Assembly (NCBI GenBank): GCA_905250125.1
Contig: CAJNOL010000003.1
Span: 1-64,000, forward strand
Reading direction: 5' to 3'
Length of the DNA: 64,000 nt
Source of the DNA: Rotaria sordida
Taxonomy: Eukaryota; Rotifera; Eurotatoria; Philodinida; Philodinidae
Shown: positions 1-12,437 of the stretch, piece by piece
Numbering within the stretch: position 1 is the stretch's first letter
How the letters are laid out: each line of letters opens with the position of its first letter
Notes under the pieces: model-generated
Databases searched by the model: none
Seen by the model: only the letters and a program-made list of their open reading frames with translations
Told to the model about the DNA's origin: nothing
Translations under genes and position numbers: made by a program

Positions 1-3000
1 AAGAAAATAAAAGCTGGTTATACAAATGGTGTCCGAGTACAAATGGGAAAATTAGAAGACTTTATAAATACATCATGTGTAACAAGTCTTGATTTTGTTT
101 TTCGTGAAGATGATGATGAAGATCCTGAAGATAAATTAATGGAATTATTACAATCAAGTTCAGATTTTAATCAAATGTCAAACTTTTTATCATATCAAAA
201 TATTGATTATCGTTATCAAAAACGATATAGAATTAAAAAATTAGCACAAATACGTGGTGCTGTTAAACGTAGTTATAGCTATAGTCATCATGCAAGTGAT
301 AGTACTATAGCACAAAATATTCTTAATTCAAATCCTGCTGATGATCAAGATGATCAAACTGATACAAATGTTTTAAATCATATACGTGCTGATGAACATA
401 CATTATCAACATCAAATAGACGAGATAATTTATTAAGAGATAAAGAAGTACATGATATTATTGCTCTTCTTCCACATACTTCCTCTATACAAGATCAAGC
501 AGATATTTTACATTATCTATGTATGAATAAGTAAGTGAAATTAGCTTTCTTTGTTATCAAAAGAAAATTTTAGAATAAGTTAACATCAGATCAGATTACA
601 AGTGTTTAGATTCAAACTTCCTCAAATGTCTCTTTTGAATTTCAATGATTTTTTGCCTGTAGATACTATGTAGTGTTCTAATGAAACTTCTAAAACAATT
701 TATGCTTTGATTAAGCTATGAAATTTTTGTCTAGAGTCTCCAGGTTTTCGAAACGATTATCTTTTCAAATTGTGATCTGAAACTTTGTTCATCAGGAGAA
801 CACAACTAGACTAGTTTCCATAAAAAAATTCACAAGTTTGGAACAAAGTCTCTTTGAGATCAGTCTCAGTTCTGAGATAGATCTTTTATTATAGATGGTG
901 CTACAAAAATTTTAATTAGTAAAACATATTCTGAAACTGGTTTTTTTCTCGATCAATTTGAATTTGAATAGAAAATACTCTCTGTAATCGTTTATAGTTG
1001 AAACCGAAAGTCGTCAGCGCTACCACCGGTTCTTATGAATACCGCGGCATACCGCTAGTGCTGCAATTAGGTGTGGGACATGGGTCGTAAATACTTTTGT
1101 CATTTGCATGAATATTTGTATACCCATGTCTTCGGATCACGATGATGTTTTCAAAATATAGTTGATACAGTACCAGAGTAACTTTTTCCGGCTTCTGAAA
1201 TTTAAATTAATATTAAAATTAGGTTCGCACATAGTGAGAGATGATAGATCATAAGCTCGAACAATTGAAGATCAACGTTGATATTCTATTCTTTTACAGA
1301 AAAAAAGAAGAAATATTGTCAATAAAACCTAAAATAAATATATGAAAAAAGACTTCAATCGAGATGTCTAGTAACTATGTTTTACGAATGTTTATAAAAG
1401 AATCTGTTAGAAAAAAAATTATCTATCAGTTGATCATGATAAGACATATGACTAGAAAAATATTTTCATATAAAAAAACTTCTTCGAAATTTCTAAAATA
1501 AAAAGACTTAATTTTTTTTTTTTATTTCTACAGAGGTATTGACTTTGAATTTGAACATAATGGACATCATGTAACAGTTCGCGACCTTATTCAAGAACTT
1601 TATAATCGTGCATGTAACCAACGTGTTTGGTGGTGTGTACGTCATTGTGCTGGTATGTTAGGAATGCAAAATAAAAGTATTGCACAAAGTTTAATTGCTA
1701 TACTTGCACAACAAAAACAATTAACGATTGGTTTACCACCAGCACCACGTGAACATGTTTTAACAAGTCCGATAACATTTGAACAATTATATAATACAAT
1801 AGTAGCAGCAACTGGAAATGATCCAACAATGGTTATGTTAACACAAGAAATACTAGTATTTTTACATATATTTATTAGTACGGAACCACAATTATTTGCT
1901 GGTATGATACGTATACGTGTAGGTCTTATTATACAAGTTATGCTAGGTGAATTAAAACGTACATTACAATCATCTGATGAAGATACAACAGATCATTTAT
2001 TAAATTTAAGTCCATATGAAATCAAATGTTTATTACATATTATTTTAAGCGGTAAAGAATTTGGTATAACCGAACATTCAACAAAACCACCACCAGAATT
2101 AGCAGATTTATCTAAACAAGAACGTGATATGCGTATTATACGTAATGAAATTAAAGAAGCAAGTACAAAAAAATTAAGTGTTCATTTAAATTGGGGTGAT
2201 CATCCATCAGAAGATGATGATGATGATGATGTTGGAAAACATGGTCAATGGATTCGTCGACGACGTCTTGATGGTGCTTTGAATCGTGTACCTGTTCGAT
2301 TCTATGGACAAGTTTGGCAAACACTTGAAAAGGTAAATATTTTTACGTAAAGAATCATATATAAAAATAGATTTTTGTATGTATGCCTCATATATAATTT
2401 GTATTTACTCTAATATGAAACATGGTTGTAGTTCTAAAACTCTTACTGATATGGATCGTAATAAGAACTACAATTCAATTTGAATTTTTATAAAATGTAT
2501 ATTATCGATTAAGGAGTATCTAATATATTTATACGACAGTATTAGAGATCGGCAGGTTGGCCCCAGAATCCGATCGAATCCAGATCTGAAATTTTTCTGT
2601 GAATCGAGTTCAAAAATTTTAGATCCGACGGCCTCTAGTCAATATAGACCTTATGAAGATGTCTTATACATTAAATATATTTTTATTATTGATTCTTTTA
2701 GTGTAAAGGTATTAAAATAGCTGATTATATTCTATATAACAGTTTAACACAAGAAATGACTCAAGAAGAAATTAAATTTGCATTACGGGTTGAAGAAGCT
2801 CTTAATCGTGTACCATTTACTGAATATCGACAGTTGATTGTTGAAGCTTGTGTTATATTAACATCAATAGCCCTTGGTGATAATCGGTAAAATTTATATT
2901 TTCGTCATATTTATTTTGTTTTTTCTAATATTCTATTGATTAATATTTCTATAGATTTCATTTGGATGAAATAATTAGTATTGAAGATATTGTTTCTACA

Positions 3001-3213
3001 GCAAATGGAATATTTTTACAAGATCAATTAGCATCAGGTGGTGATGCAACAAAATGTTGTGCTAGTGGTAATCCATGTGGATCAGCAGCTGGTATATGTT
3101 TACATTTTTATGATTCAGCACCAAGTGGACGTTTTGGAACAATAAATTATTTCTTACGTGCGCTTCTAAAACTTTTACATGTTGATGAAACAAGTGTATG
3201 TTCGATTAGTTAA
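1..3213 (+). CDS. PHKA: Phosphorylase b kinase regulatory subunit alpha, C-terminal half (5' end outside window)
   Basis: Four exons read in phase: 1-530, 1534-2332, 2702-2886 and 2955-3213, giving 590 residues. The family is about 1,240 residues long, so the N-terminal glucoamylase-like half lies upstream of the window. Seen: a start of this part reading MGKLEDFINTSC, the block LTVGL-like PPAPREH, RVGLIIQVM, LSGKEFG, RRRRLDGALNRVPVRFY, ALNRVPFTEYRQL and YDSAPSGRFGT, all typical of alpha/beta subunits in the same order. Known role: the alpha subunit is a large regulatory subunit of the (alpha-beta-gamma-delta)4 kinase that activates glycogen phosphorylase in response to calcium and phosphorylation. 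The protein ends VCSIS, so Cys sits fourth from the end as a CaaX box, as in vertebrate alpha subunits, which are farnesylated. Alpha is preferred over beta from the RRRRLDGALNRVP region and overall match. Intron 1 is unusually long (1,003 bp) and carries a repeat. Confidence 0.9.
531..1533 (+). other. Long intron 1 of the PHKA gene
   Basis: A 1,003-bp intron with donor GTAAGT and acceptor CAG after a T-rich tract; the gene's other introns are 68-369 bp. Its 5' third (about 600-870) matches one arm of the foldback family at 36.9 and 55.0 kb. The segment near 1010-1140 is richer in G and C than its surroundings and contains a short inverted pair (gacatgggt near 1078, acccatgtc near 1122). No coding potential seen. 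Confidence 0.7.
600..870. repeat. Half copy of a foldback repeat family
   Basis: Base-by-base reading shows the same order of short blocks as the left arms at 36888-37145 and 54984-55240: TTTCAAT..ATTTT, GCCTATAGAT-like, GTTCTAAT, AAGCTAT, CTAGAG, TTTTCG, then GAGAAC.CAACTAGA, CCATAAAAAAAT and AAAGTCTCTT.GAGAT. The opposite arm seen in the other copies is not visible here. It lies inside PHKA intron 1. Confidence 0.6.
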
Positions 3214-3999
3214 CAACTATATTTGTCTAATTTTCACCTTTAAATATATTCTCTTGATTTGTTATTTTTTTTCATTAGACCTATATTACTTCTTTTTCTT
3301 TTCTCTTTTTCTTCACGCCTGTTTACCGATATGTATTTCTAGAAAACTTATTAATTTCGTTTTATTTTTAATATTCGATTCATTAGATGGACGTAATATC
3401 TTCGTTTTGTTTCATGCTTTATCAAACTTAAATACGACAATAAGTATAATGTTTCAACAGTTGCATCATTAGTATTATTTTTTCTTTGAATACATATTCA
3501 TCACATCCTTTTCTCTCGATATTCTCGTTTTTCTTTCTTGCTCTCATTGTATTTATTTTACCAATAGATTATTTATCTTTGCCATACAATAATGTTCATA
3601 TGAGTCTAGTCAATCAATTCAATAATTAATCTTCAATATCTGTTAACAAACAAAAAAACATGACAAGAGTAGATTGTGAAAACTCAATAGACTGTCGTCT
3701 ACTGAACAAGAAATATCAATAGAATAAGCAAATAACGAATGCTTGAAATTCGTTGAAAATATTTGCTTCGATAAGTCAAGCTATCATAAATAATAATTTC
3801 GAAATAGTTCGATCCTTCTTTGGAGAATATATATTGTCAATATTAAATCACAAAAAAAAGAAATTATTTAGAACTTTGCTTTATTTTTATTTTATGTAAT
3901 AGTAAACAACAAGACAAAAAAAAATAAAACTTTAACAAAAACTATACAATAAAATGCAAAAACAATATGATTATGTCTCTGACAAATGCATTTCTAATT
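3214..3999. other. Intergenic, PHKA to HSP20 (convergent)
   Basis: AT-rich spacer between two genes that end toward each other. It should hold both 3' UTRs; an AATAAA-like signal on each strand is likely but not decisive in such AT-rich DNA. An open frame at 3179-3472 overlaps the PHKA end and is hydrophobic, T-rich chance translation. No gene seen. Confidence 0.6.
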
Positions 4000-4968
4000 T
4001 TATTTCTTCGGATTTTCAATTGATTTTGTAGCTTCCTTTTGTTCAATATAAGGTGTTTCAATCTTCAATCGTCCACCATCAGTTAATCTTGATTGTAATT
4101 GATCAAGTTGTGTACCAGGTGGTAATATTGTTGATTTAAAGAAGAATGATCGTTCTGAACGATTCTTATTTTTATGTTTATGTTCATCTTGAACAATTAA
4201 TTCATTATTTTTAACTGATACTTTAATTTCGTCTGGTCGATAATTCTTCATTCCAATTGACATTTCAAGTTGTTTTTGATTGTTACCTTTATCAACAATA
4301 CGTGGTTGAAAATCTGAACCAGCCAAAAATCCAACATAATCAAATAACAGATCACGATATTGACCGAATTGTGCTAAACTTTGGTTATCATTTTTAGCTT
4401 GAGCAATACGACGTTCTGTTTCTGGATTATGAATTGGTACTTCAATGACAAGCATATTATTTGGAGTTACATAGGAAGCTAAATGTTTTGGATCTATATG
4501 AAAAACAAAAACATTCATGAATACTTATATTTAATAAAAAAATTAAATTTTTATTACTTACCAGCATGTTCAGGTAATTCATACGTTTTTTGGTAGTTCT
4601 CAAATATTATAGTCATCATCAGGTTGCCGATCTTCTTGTTTAGCTTCAACAATTACTTTTCGACCTTCAACTTTTGTTCTAATTGTTTCTGGATCGAAGC
4701 CTGCTACATTCAATTGAACACGATATTTTTCAGCATTTGATGATCTTGATATTGGTGTAAGATTTTTGCCGTCATTTGATTTATTATTTGATGAATGTGT
4801 TAATCGATATGATTCATGAATTTATCGAAATGTATTTGGTCGAATTGAAAGAGCTGATGGTAATGTATCAAAATTATACCATGGATCGAAAAAATCTAAT
4901 TGATCACCAAAGAATCGATCAAATGGATCGTCAAAAGGACGATAACGATGAATTGGAAAAAGTGCCAT
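4000..4968 (-). pseudogene. Small heat shock protein with two alpha-crystallin domains, damaged in exon 1
   Basis: Two exons on the minus strand: 4968-4562 and 4493-4000, with a GTAAGT..CATATAG intron between. Exon 1 starts MALFPIHRYRPFDDPFDRFF, then a first alpha-crystallin domain (EKYRVQLNVAGFDPETI, VEGRKVIVEAKQ). Exon 2 finishes that domain (HADPKHLASYVTPNNMLVIEVP) and carries a complete second one (LEMSIGMKNYRPDEIKVSV to GGRLKIETPYIEQ). Two-domain HSP20 proteins are known from flatworms and some other invertebrates. Exon 1 has an in-frame TAA at 4824-4822, an in-frame TGA at 4602-4600 and a one-base frameshift in the A-run near 4586-4591; removing these restores similarity. Exon 2 is fully open. 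So this is either a young pseudogene or a gene hit by assembly errors. HSP20 proteins are ATP-independent holdases. A heat-shock-element-like site lies upstream. Confidence 0.75.
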
Positions 4969-5050
4969 TGATTTGTAGAAGTATTGAGAGAGTTTGATAA
5001 TCGCAGTTGAACATTGAAATATTTGATTAGACCCATGTACTCACACATAT

Positions 5051-5063
5051 GTATATATATATA
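5051..5063 (-). promoter_or_regulatory. TATA-like tract of the HSP20 promoter
   Basis: A run of alternating TA lies between the HSE-like site and the start codon, about 85 bp upstream of the ATG. The spacing fits a TATA box, but such tracts are common across this window. Confidence 0.3.
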
Positions 5064-5093
5064 GGATGGGTAATTGAATACGAGTACATTGTA

Positions 5094-5106
5094 GAATATT
5101 CGCGAG
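5094..5106. promoter_or_regulatory. Heat-shock-element-like site upstream of HSP20
   Basis: GAATATTCGCGAG reads as GAAnnTTCnnGAG: three alternating 5-bp units of the HSF site with one mismatch in the last. It lies about 125 bp upstream of the HSP20 ATG at 4968. Placement next to an HSP20 gene makes it credible; a chance match cannot be excluded in AT-rich DNA. Confidence 0.5.
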
Positions 5107-6961
5107 TACTCGTACTCAGTTGTTGTCATTTCAGCTTTTTCTTTCTCTATCTTACATTCTTTTTTTCTGTTCTTTCTTTCTTTCGTTTTACACACATTTT
5201 TTTTGCTTTTCTGTCAACAAAAGAAGATGATAATGGATGTGTGCGAATGAGAAAAATGTTGATTATTATAGTTCGCACGTTTTCTAACCATATTTTATTT
5301 CATCAAAAAATAGTATTGTATCAGAAGTGACGTATTTGCAGCAGTGGTTTATAGAAATGACTTCATAAAGCATTTGAATAATTAAACTATTTTCTAGTGG
5401 AACTTGATATGATTTTAAGTAAATTTTTTGAAATAAATGAATATTGACGTGATAATTTAATAATGATAATTGTAAAAAAGAATATGATGAAAATCATATC
5501 AGTTAGTCATTTGCGGTTTTCATCAGTCAATAGAAGAAACTTTTCATATATTATGATATGTGGAATAAGTCATTTTACAAGTATTCTTCATGGTAAATGT
5601 TTAGCAAATAAGATGTGTTATAGTTTGATACTGTTTTGACAGATTTCTGATTTCTCAATGCATTATAGATGAAGAAACTCTTGATAGACTGGTTCTTTGT
5701 ATGCTTTCAATTAAAAGTATTTTTGAATAAATCTGTTATAAGCATATGATAAAATTATGTTTTTGAAATGAACACGTTTAGTTATTTTTGAAATAAACAT
5801 AAAATTAATTTAGTTTTTGATAGACGTTATGTAGCAAGGAGATTTGAACTTATACTATGACAAGAATTGAAGATCTATTTGTTGCATGTTAGTGAGGAAA
5901 ATTCATTGAAAGATCTACGGTTGGTATAAAATTATTTGAAAAGGTTTGTATAGATGATTGATGATACAATAATTTCACGTTAAATGTCTGTTATCATATA
6001 AAAACTATTGATAGGATTCTTGAAATATTCATATTATGACATTCACTTCTACTTAATGCTGGCGTAGGCATTGGATGAAGATGACACCTTCGCCCGTTCC
6101 AGAGTTTTTGAAGAACAATTGATCAGAAATACTTCAAACTTTAAGGGTAGATAGATCTTGATTAGTAGAGCAAACATTGTGGTGTCTACCTTTCTAGATT
6201 TCTCAAAACAGTATCCAATACTTGTAAAAGAAATTTCAGCTCCATTGAACGTACTGTGTCGAAGTAATGGGAGCAATTCCGCACTTTTTTGTGTAAAAGC
6301 TGATTTTGAGAAAAACAAAAAAAACGAATTTTCCTGTGTTCATATCAGTACTTTTTTTCTCCAACTAAAGTGATCGAACACTAGCCGTATTCAATGATGT
6401 TAGAGATCCATGACCTATGGTTACAGCACCATTGGAATAAGAAAGAATCATTATCATTCGGAGAATTTTGCATAGAAAGTTTCTGATAAGGATTTCGAAA
6501 GTTAGGTTTAGTAAAAAAAATACAAACTCACAATGGAGAATCTTCATTTATATGGCATTGGACAGAGAACACTTCAAAGTTATATTATCACTGAAAAACC
6601 TCAAATTGAAAAACTTTTGATTTTTATCCTCTGAAAAGGGAGAGGTCTCCTTGACGTATTAATATTATTAACAGGATAACTCTTAGATAGGAAGAAGAAT
6701 CTGATATTCAGATGGTAATGTACGTATTTATCAGACTGTACTCTAACAATACATACTATACTAATTTATAATTATCGATCGACTTCCAAATACTATTACT
6801 ATCGAAAAAAAAATATAGTTGTACTTTTTGACAACGACCTCTATGGAATACTGGTCTGATTGTTTGATTGTGTATTACAATTAAAAATGAAATTTTTCTT
6901 TTTATAGATTGGATCATCGAAAATAAACAGAACTTAGTTGAAATCTTATTTTGTTCTCGAT

Positions 6962-9488
6962 ATGCCAATATCAAGAACTATTTCATCAAGTTCTTCAAGT
7001 GAAAATGAAAATCTTGATGAAGAATGTAATCCAACATCACCTGAAGATGTTTTTAAAATTTTAATTACAACAGATAATCATCTTGGTTATGCTGAACGAG
7101 ATGATGAACGTACCAATGATTCATTAATAACATTTGAAGAATGTCTTCAAATAGCACGTGATGAAAATGTTGATTTTATTTTACTTGGTGGTGATTTATT
7201 TCATGATAATAAACCATCAAATCATGTTATGCTTGAATGTATTAATTTATTAAGAAAATATTGTCTTGGAGATAAAACAATTGAATTTAAATTAATAAGT
7301 GATGAAAAAATTAATTTTTCTTCAACTGTTCAATCAAATCCATTTCCATGGGCAAATTTTAAAGATCCAAATTTAAATATTGGTATTCCAATATTTTCAA
7401 TTCATGGGTAAAAAATACTTTTGGTTTTTTTTTGTTTTGAAAAAAAAAAACATTATTTAATAATAAAGTTTTTATTTTAAAGAAATCATGATGATCCATC
7501 AGGTTCAACACCACTTTGTCCACTTGATTTACTTAATTCATGTGGTTTAGTTAATTATTTTGGAAATTTATCATCATTAGAAAATATTGATATACATCCA
7601 TTACTTTTTCGTAAAGGAGAAACAAATTTATCTATTTATGGTTTAGGTGCAATACGTGATGAACGTTTACATAGAATATTTCTTAAAAATCAAATTAATT
7701 TACTTCGACCAACAAATAATCCAGATGATTGGTTTAATATATTTGTTATACATCAAAATCGTGTTCCACATGGACCAAAAAATTATATTCCAGAACAATT
7801 TTTACATGAATTTCTTGATATTGTTATTTGGGGTCATGAACATGATTGTAGAATTACACCAGAATTTAATACTGTACAAAAATTTTTTGTTATTCAACCT
7901 GGTTAGTTTTCTTTAATTGATCATTTTGATATTCTATTGAGAAAAATATAATGATTTTTTTTTCATAGCTTGAATGTGTAAAGGATAAATTTTGCATAGG
8001 AAACATTCTTCAATGAATGGATGATGAAAAAAAGAAACGATTATTAGAAGGTTTTTCTTTTTTTATTAGAAAAAAGATTGATTAAATCTTCAACAGATTT
8101 TTTAATCGATAGGAAATTTTTTCTTTAGTTGAAATTTCATTGAATGGATAAGTAGAGAATCTCGCCAAAGAACGGTAACCAAATGTCGACATTGACCTTT
8201 TAGATTGATCAAAATGTTACGAAATGACTAAAACAATATCTATTTTGAAATAGGGAAAACTTCAATAGACGAAAGCTCTAGAATAAACAAAACCTATATG
8301 GATTAGCAAGTACTACTTGCTCTCGTTGTTCTTGAATAGATTGTTAGTTATTTTCTCGACTTCTATGAATTATTTTCCTGTAACACTAATAAAATTTTTC
8401 GACAATTTCAGTTTCTCGCATTCCGATGAATTCTGTATTCTGACTATTTGTGGTAGCATCCAATTGTCATAGATCTTACAAGATTTCAAAATCCGTAGAT
8501 ACTAAGATAATATCCGTCTAAACTATCATCATACATTAGCGTTTGGTGAAAAAAGCGCTAATCGATATATTCGAAGGCATCTAGTTTAATTCTTCTGGCT
8601 ATCAAAATTTCCTATCAACGTATTTATATATTCTAAATTTAGCATGTATAATTGTTCATTGAATATGTTAGTATAATCTTTCATGAAGATTAACTATTAT
8701 TCGTCCTATTACTATTGATTTTAAATTTCTTTTTTTTTCTAATTAGAGCAAATTATTGATAACACATTAAGATTTTTTTTTCTATTTATAAAAAAGGTAG
8801 TACAGTTGCAACATCTTTAAGTGAAGGAGAACAATTACAAAAACATGTTGGTATTCTTCATGTTTATAAGAAAACATTTAAAATGCATCGACGACCATTA
8901 CAAACAGTTCGACAATTTTATTTTGTTGATATTCAATTAACTGATCATATTGATGAAAAAGCACTTAAAACATTATCAAATACTAAACTTGAACAAAAAC
9001 TTGATAAGATTTTAACAGATACAGTAAGAAAAAAAATATATATCTATTTCTTTTTATAATAAAACTCTTCTTTTTTTCGTCATATAAATAGATAAATGAA
9101 TTACTTATGCGTGCTCAAAATGAACATAGTGGTCATCCAAAACAACCAAGAAAACCGTAAAAAAGCCGATTCTTTTTGTTTTTTTTTTGAATACTTATTT
9201 TAATTTATTTTGTTTTTAATATAGCTTAATTCGTCTTCGTGTTGATTATACTGGTTTTGATTTATTTGATTCATTTAATGATATTCGTTTTGTTCAAAAA
9301 TTTTCTGATCAAGTTGCTAATCCAAAAACAATGATTACCTTAAATAAAAAACGTGATAATAATATATTAAAATCAAATGAAATTAAACTTGATCCTGATG
9401 CTATTAAAATTTCCAATGAACAATTTAACCATGCACAACGTGTTGAAGATTCTATTCAAACATATTTTGAATCAACAACAGAAGTAGA

Positions 9489-9531
<43 letters not shown>

Positions 9532-10158
9532 TAATTATTTTCTTTTTTTAATATTAGAACAATCGTTTACGTTTACTTGATGAAAAATCTATGTTAGCAG
9601 CATTAACTGAATTTATTGACAAAGATGAAATTTATGCATTAAATACAATGGTTGAAGCACAAATTGAACAAAGTCAAGTAAAAATTTTATTTAATAGAAA
9701 GAAAAAGTTTTTGTTTTTAATTAATAATTTTAATTTTTTAGAAATTTCTTGTTAACAATATACATAATGATGATGTAGCTTTTCTTGAAGATGAACTTAA
9801 ACGTTTTAAAATATTACAAAATGTTGATTATGATGAAGCTATAAAAAGACGAAAGAATTTATTAAATATGGCTCGAAAAGAACGTCTTAAAGCTAATGGA
9901 GAGAAATCAAGTGATGATGAAATTATGATAACAGAATCAATAAGAAATAATGATGAAAATAGTAATGATGATGATGACGATGATGATGATGATGATGATG
10001 ATGATTTTGATCGAAGTTCGATGAAAACAACACAAAAACGAACACAATCATCAACAAAAACACGTGGCACTACTCGTGGACGTGGACGTGGGCGTGGACG
10101 AGGTAGAGCAAAAACAACACCAACAAAAACTCCTCGTGATAAAAGAAAACTATTTTAA
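6962..10158 (+). CDS. MRE11: MRE11 double-strand break repair nuclease
   Basis: Seven exons in phase: 6962-7407, 7483-7901, 8797-9023, 9092-9156, 9225-9483, 9558-9677, 9742-10158; 650 residues, close to the family length. Phosphoesterase motifs are all present: TTDNHLGY (D38, H40), GGDLFHDNKPS (D78, N83), GNHD (N150-D152), VIHQNR (H239) and WGHEHDC (H267, H269). Known role: MRE11 is the Mn-dependent nuclease of the MRE11-RAD50-NBS1 complex, which senses and resects DNA breaks in the nucleus and starts homologous recombination and ATM signalling. The capping domain follows the nuclease core. The tail has a poly-Asp run, then a GRGRGRGRGR stretch like the arginine-methylated GAR motif of animal MRE11, then a basic end. 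The ATG at 6962 is the first in frame with the domain. Intron 2 is long (895 bp); intron 5 holds an ATA microsatellite. All key residues are intact. Confidence 0.95.
7902..8796 (+). other. Long intron 2 of MRE11
   Basis: 895 bp, against 68-75 bp for the other introns of this gene, so an insertion is likely. Small palindromes are visible (gcaagtactacttgc near 8308) and a TTTCCTATC motif near 8610 has an inverted partner near 8110, but I could not define element ends. No open frame of note. Confidence 0.5.
9491..9532. repeat. ATA trinucleotide microsatellite
   Basis: About 14 tandem ATA units in MRE11 intron 5, directly after the donor site. A second trinucleotide run, GAT, lies in exon 7 at about 9967-10003 and encodes the poly-Asp tract. 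Confidence 0.9.
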
Positions 10159-11434
10159 TGATCGATTTCTTTTCTTTTTGGTATTCTATGTTATCTAGTC
10201 AAGAATATTTCTTTTTCTTTTGTTGATATTTTCTTATGATATTCTTTTTGTGATGTTCTTATTTGTATAACAACAACAAAAAAAAAACATTGAAAATGAA
10301 ATTTCTACGAAAAAAAGATTTTATCAATTCAACAATGATCACATATATTAGCTTGAATCAGGTGATTATGCTCACAAATGTTTGTAGCTAATATCATGTC
10401 TTCAAAACTAGAGTTCGGTGGTTGTAAAAACTACCCGAAACTGAAATCGTTAAATCATCAGATAGATACAAAAAATTTAAATATATTTTGAAAAATTTTC
10501 ACTATTGAATTGTTGAGACAAAAGACGTCACGCATGTTAGTACTTAAAACAATATGATACATATATACTGAAATCTTTAATCTCAAGAATGAAAAAGTGA
10601 AGATCCCTCGATACAGATTTAAAAATTTTTGTATCTAACTGATGATTTACTGGTTCTCGTTCGGTTCTCGGTTGCATGTTTTTGGAGCCATCGAACTTTA
10701 ACCAAAACAATTACAAAGAGTAACTGTATTTGAGCATATAATTAGTAGAATTATTATAGTTTCCTTCAAATAATAAACTTAAACTGATGATCAGTACATT
10801 TATCAAGAGAATTATTATCAATTTAAGTCGCTAGTAATATATTCTTAAGTTTAGAAGTAAAAATTGAATAAAAATTAAGCGTATACATTAGCATATTCAA
10901 GAATTATGCTTTCTATTTAAATTTCAAAATCTTAAGTTTAAGGATAATATCCTGAAGAAGTGAATTCTTGTGGTTTTGATTATGAGCAAACTTCCTATGA
11001 ATGATAGACATTTTATCTTTTTCGATAAACAATCTGACAAAATCATAATTGTTTCTTATGAACTTAGTTACGAGTCATGAATTATACTAATGAATTTTTA
11101 CAGCTAAAGGTGTCAGTCGATGGATCGTTCGATGGCAATGGTTAACATTTTTCTAAAATTTTCTTATTTTTGAGAAATTTTGAAATGAAAAAGAGACAAA
11201 AACGATAGTAGAGAGTATATTGACAAGAAACCAGATGGCAACATCTCTAAAAACTGATTTGTGACGTAGGAAAGCTCTAAAAATCAAGTATCTATTTTTA
11301 CATCGCGGCAGCGGCAGCTTATATCTCAATTTACAGCTGAAAAAAAAAGATTAAGCATCATTTTTAAAATAACATTCATTTTCAAATAAAATAAGTTTTA
11401 GTTTATTAAAATAAGTAAATAATAAAAAGAAAAT
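10159..11434. other. Intergenic between MRE11 and the coiled-coil gene
   Basis: 3' sides of two convergent genes. It contains a weak inverted repeat around 10430-10680, listed separately. No gene seen. Confidence 0.5.
10430..10680. repeat. Short foldback (imperfect inverted repeat)
   Basis: AAATCATCAGATAGATACAA near 10452 pairs with TTGTATCTAACTGATGATTT near 10629, with weaker pairing outward (gaaactgaaatcg against ggttctcgttcggttctcgg). The arms are imperfect and the outer ends uncertain. Confidence 0.45.
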
Positions 11435-12194
11435 TTATTCTGTAACTTGATTAATAGAATTATAAAGTGTTTGAATATTTTCTTTTGCTCTATGCTTTAA
11501 TAATCGATTTTCATCTTGAAGTATTTGATATTCTTCAGTAAGTTTATTCAATTCAGTTAATTGTTCTCTATGTTTATTAAATTGTGGTTTATTAATATTT
11601 ATTGTTTCAATATATTTTTCATTTATTTTTTGTTGTTCAATAATTTTTTCAACTAATTGCATAAGAAATTCTTGTCGTTGTTTAAATTTCGCGTAGTAAT
11701 CATCAGTTCGATGTTTTATACGATTTTGTTCATGATAAAAACGTTCGATTAAATTTGTTCTTTGATTTATATTTAATTGTACAGCATTAATTAATTCAGT
11801 ACAATAAATCATTGGATCTGTTGTTATTGTTATGTTTGATGTACGTGGTGAAATCTAGAAAAAAAAAACAATTGATTATAAAAATAAAAGAAATTTGTAT
11901 GTATACCTGTTGAATAATATCATTAAGTGTTTGATTTATTGTTGGTGATTGATGAAAATTATTTATTGCTGTACGAATTTGTTCTCGTTTAATTGACATT
12001 TGTAGTAAACGAGTTTCTATTTGATCTGTTGTTGTTTTAAGTGATGAATTTTGTTCTAAGAAATTTTGTAATTGATTTAGAACTGTTGTTATTTCACGTA
12101 AATGATCATCAAGTAAATTCAAATAATTTTGTGTATTATGAAAATTAATTTTATGTTCATGAAATTTTTTTAAAAGTTGATCAATAATTATTTG

Positions 12195-12227
<33 letters not shown>

Positions 12228-12437
12228 ATGAATGATTTTATCGTTGATTATTGGCAAATTAATAACATTATCAGAAGAAATTTTCTCATCAAATTCATTG
12301 AAATTTTTTATCGTTGTATTACTTATCCAACGGTTTGATATTGTACTCATTGGTGTAGAAAAATCCATTAATGATTCAATATATTTACTTCGATTGATTG
12401 TTTTTGGTGTTGTAGTTAAATCATAACTTGCATTCAT
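11435..12437 (-). CDS. Coiled-coil protein of unknown function
   Basis: Two exons on the minus strand, 12437-11907 and 11854-11435, joined in phase 0 by a 52-bp intron; 316 residues. I do not recognise the family. The N-terminal 80 residues are polar and Ser/Thr-rich; a poly-Asn run encoded by AAT repeats follows. The remainder is predicted largely helical with heptad-like patterns (LLDDHLREITTVLNQLQNFL, LEQNSSLKTTTDQIETRL, and in exon 2 LTELNKLTEEYQILQDENRL). It has no signal peptide or membrane segment. The start at 12437 (MNASYDL) is chosen over an in-frame ATG 27 bp upstream because the upstream stretch reads as a phenylalanine-rich, intron-like sequence; this is uncertain. The composition would suit a structural or complex-forming protein, but that is only an inference. 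Confidence 0.65.

Larger units (their letters stand above)
4969..6961. other. Intergenic between divergent HSP20 and MRE11
   Basis: Shared upstream region of two genes that point away from each other. It holds the HSE-like site and TATA tract described separately. Short open frames occur on both strands around 6049-6373 but have no recognisable domain or start context. A short palindrome (gagtactcgtactc) lies near 5104. Otherwise nothing seen. Confidence 0.5.

Noticed and set aside
5049-5330. Open frames on both strands rich in Phe/Leu/Lys
   Set aside because: They are translations of T-rich or A-rich DNA upstream of HSP20, with no domain.
5826-5860. Minus-strand sequence resembling a tRNA T-loop (AAGTTCAAATCTCC)
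   Set aside because: The T-stem does not pair and no D- or anticodon arm is found.
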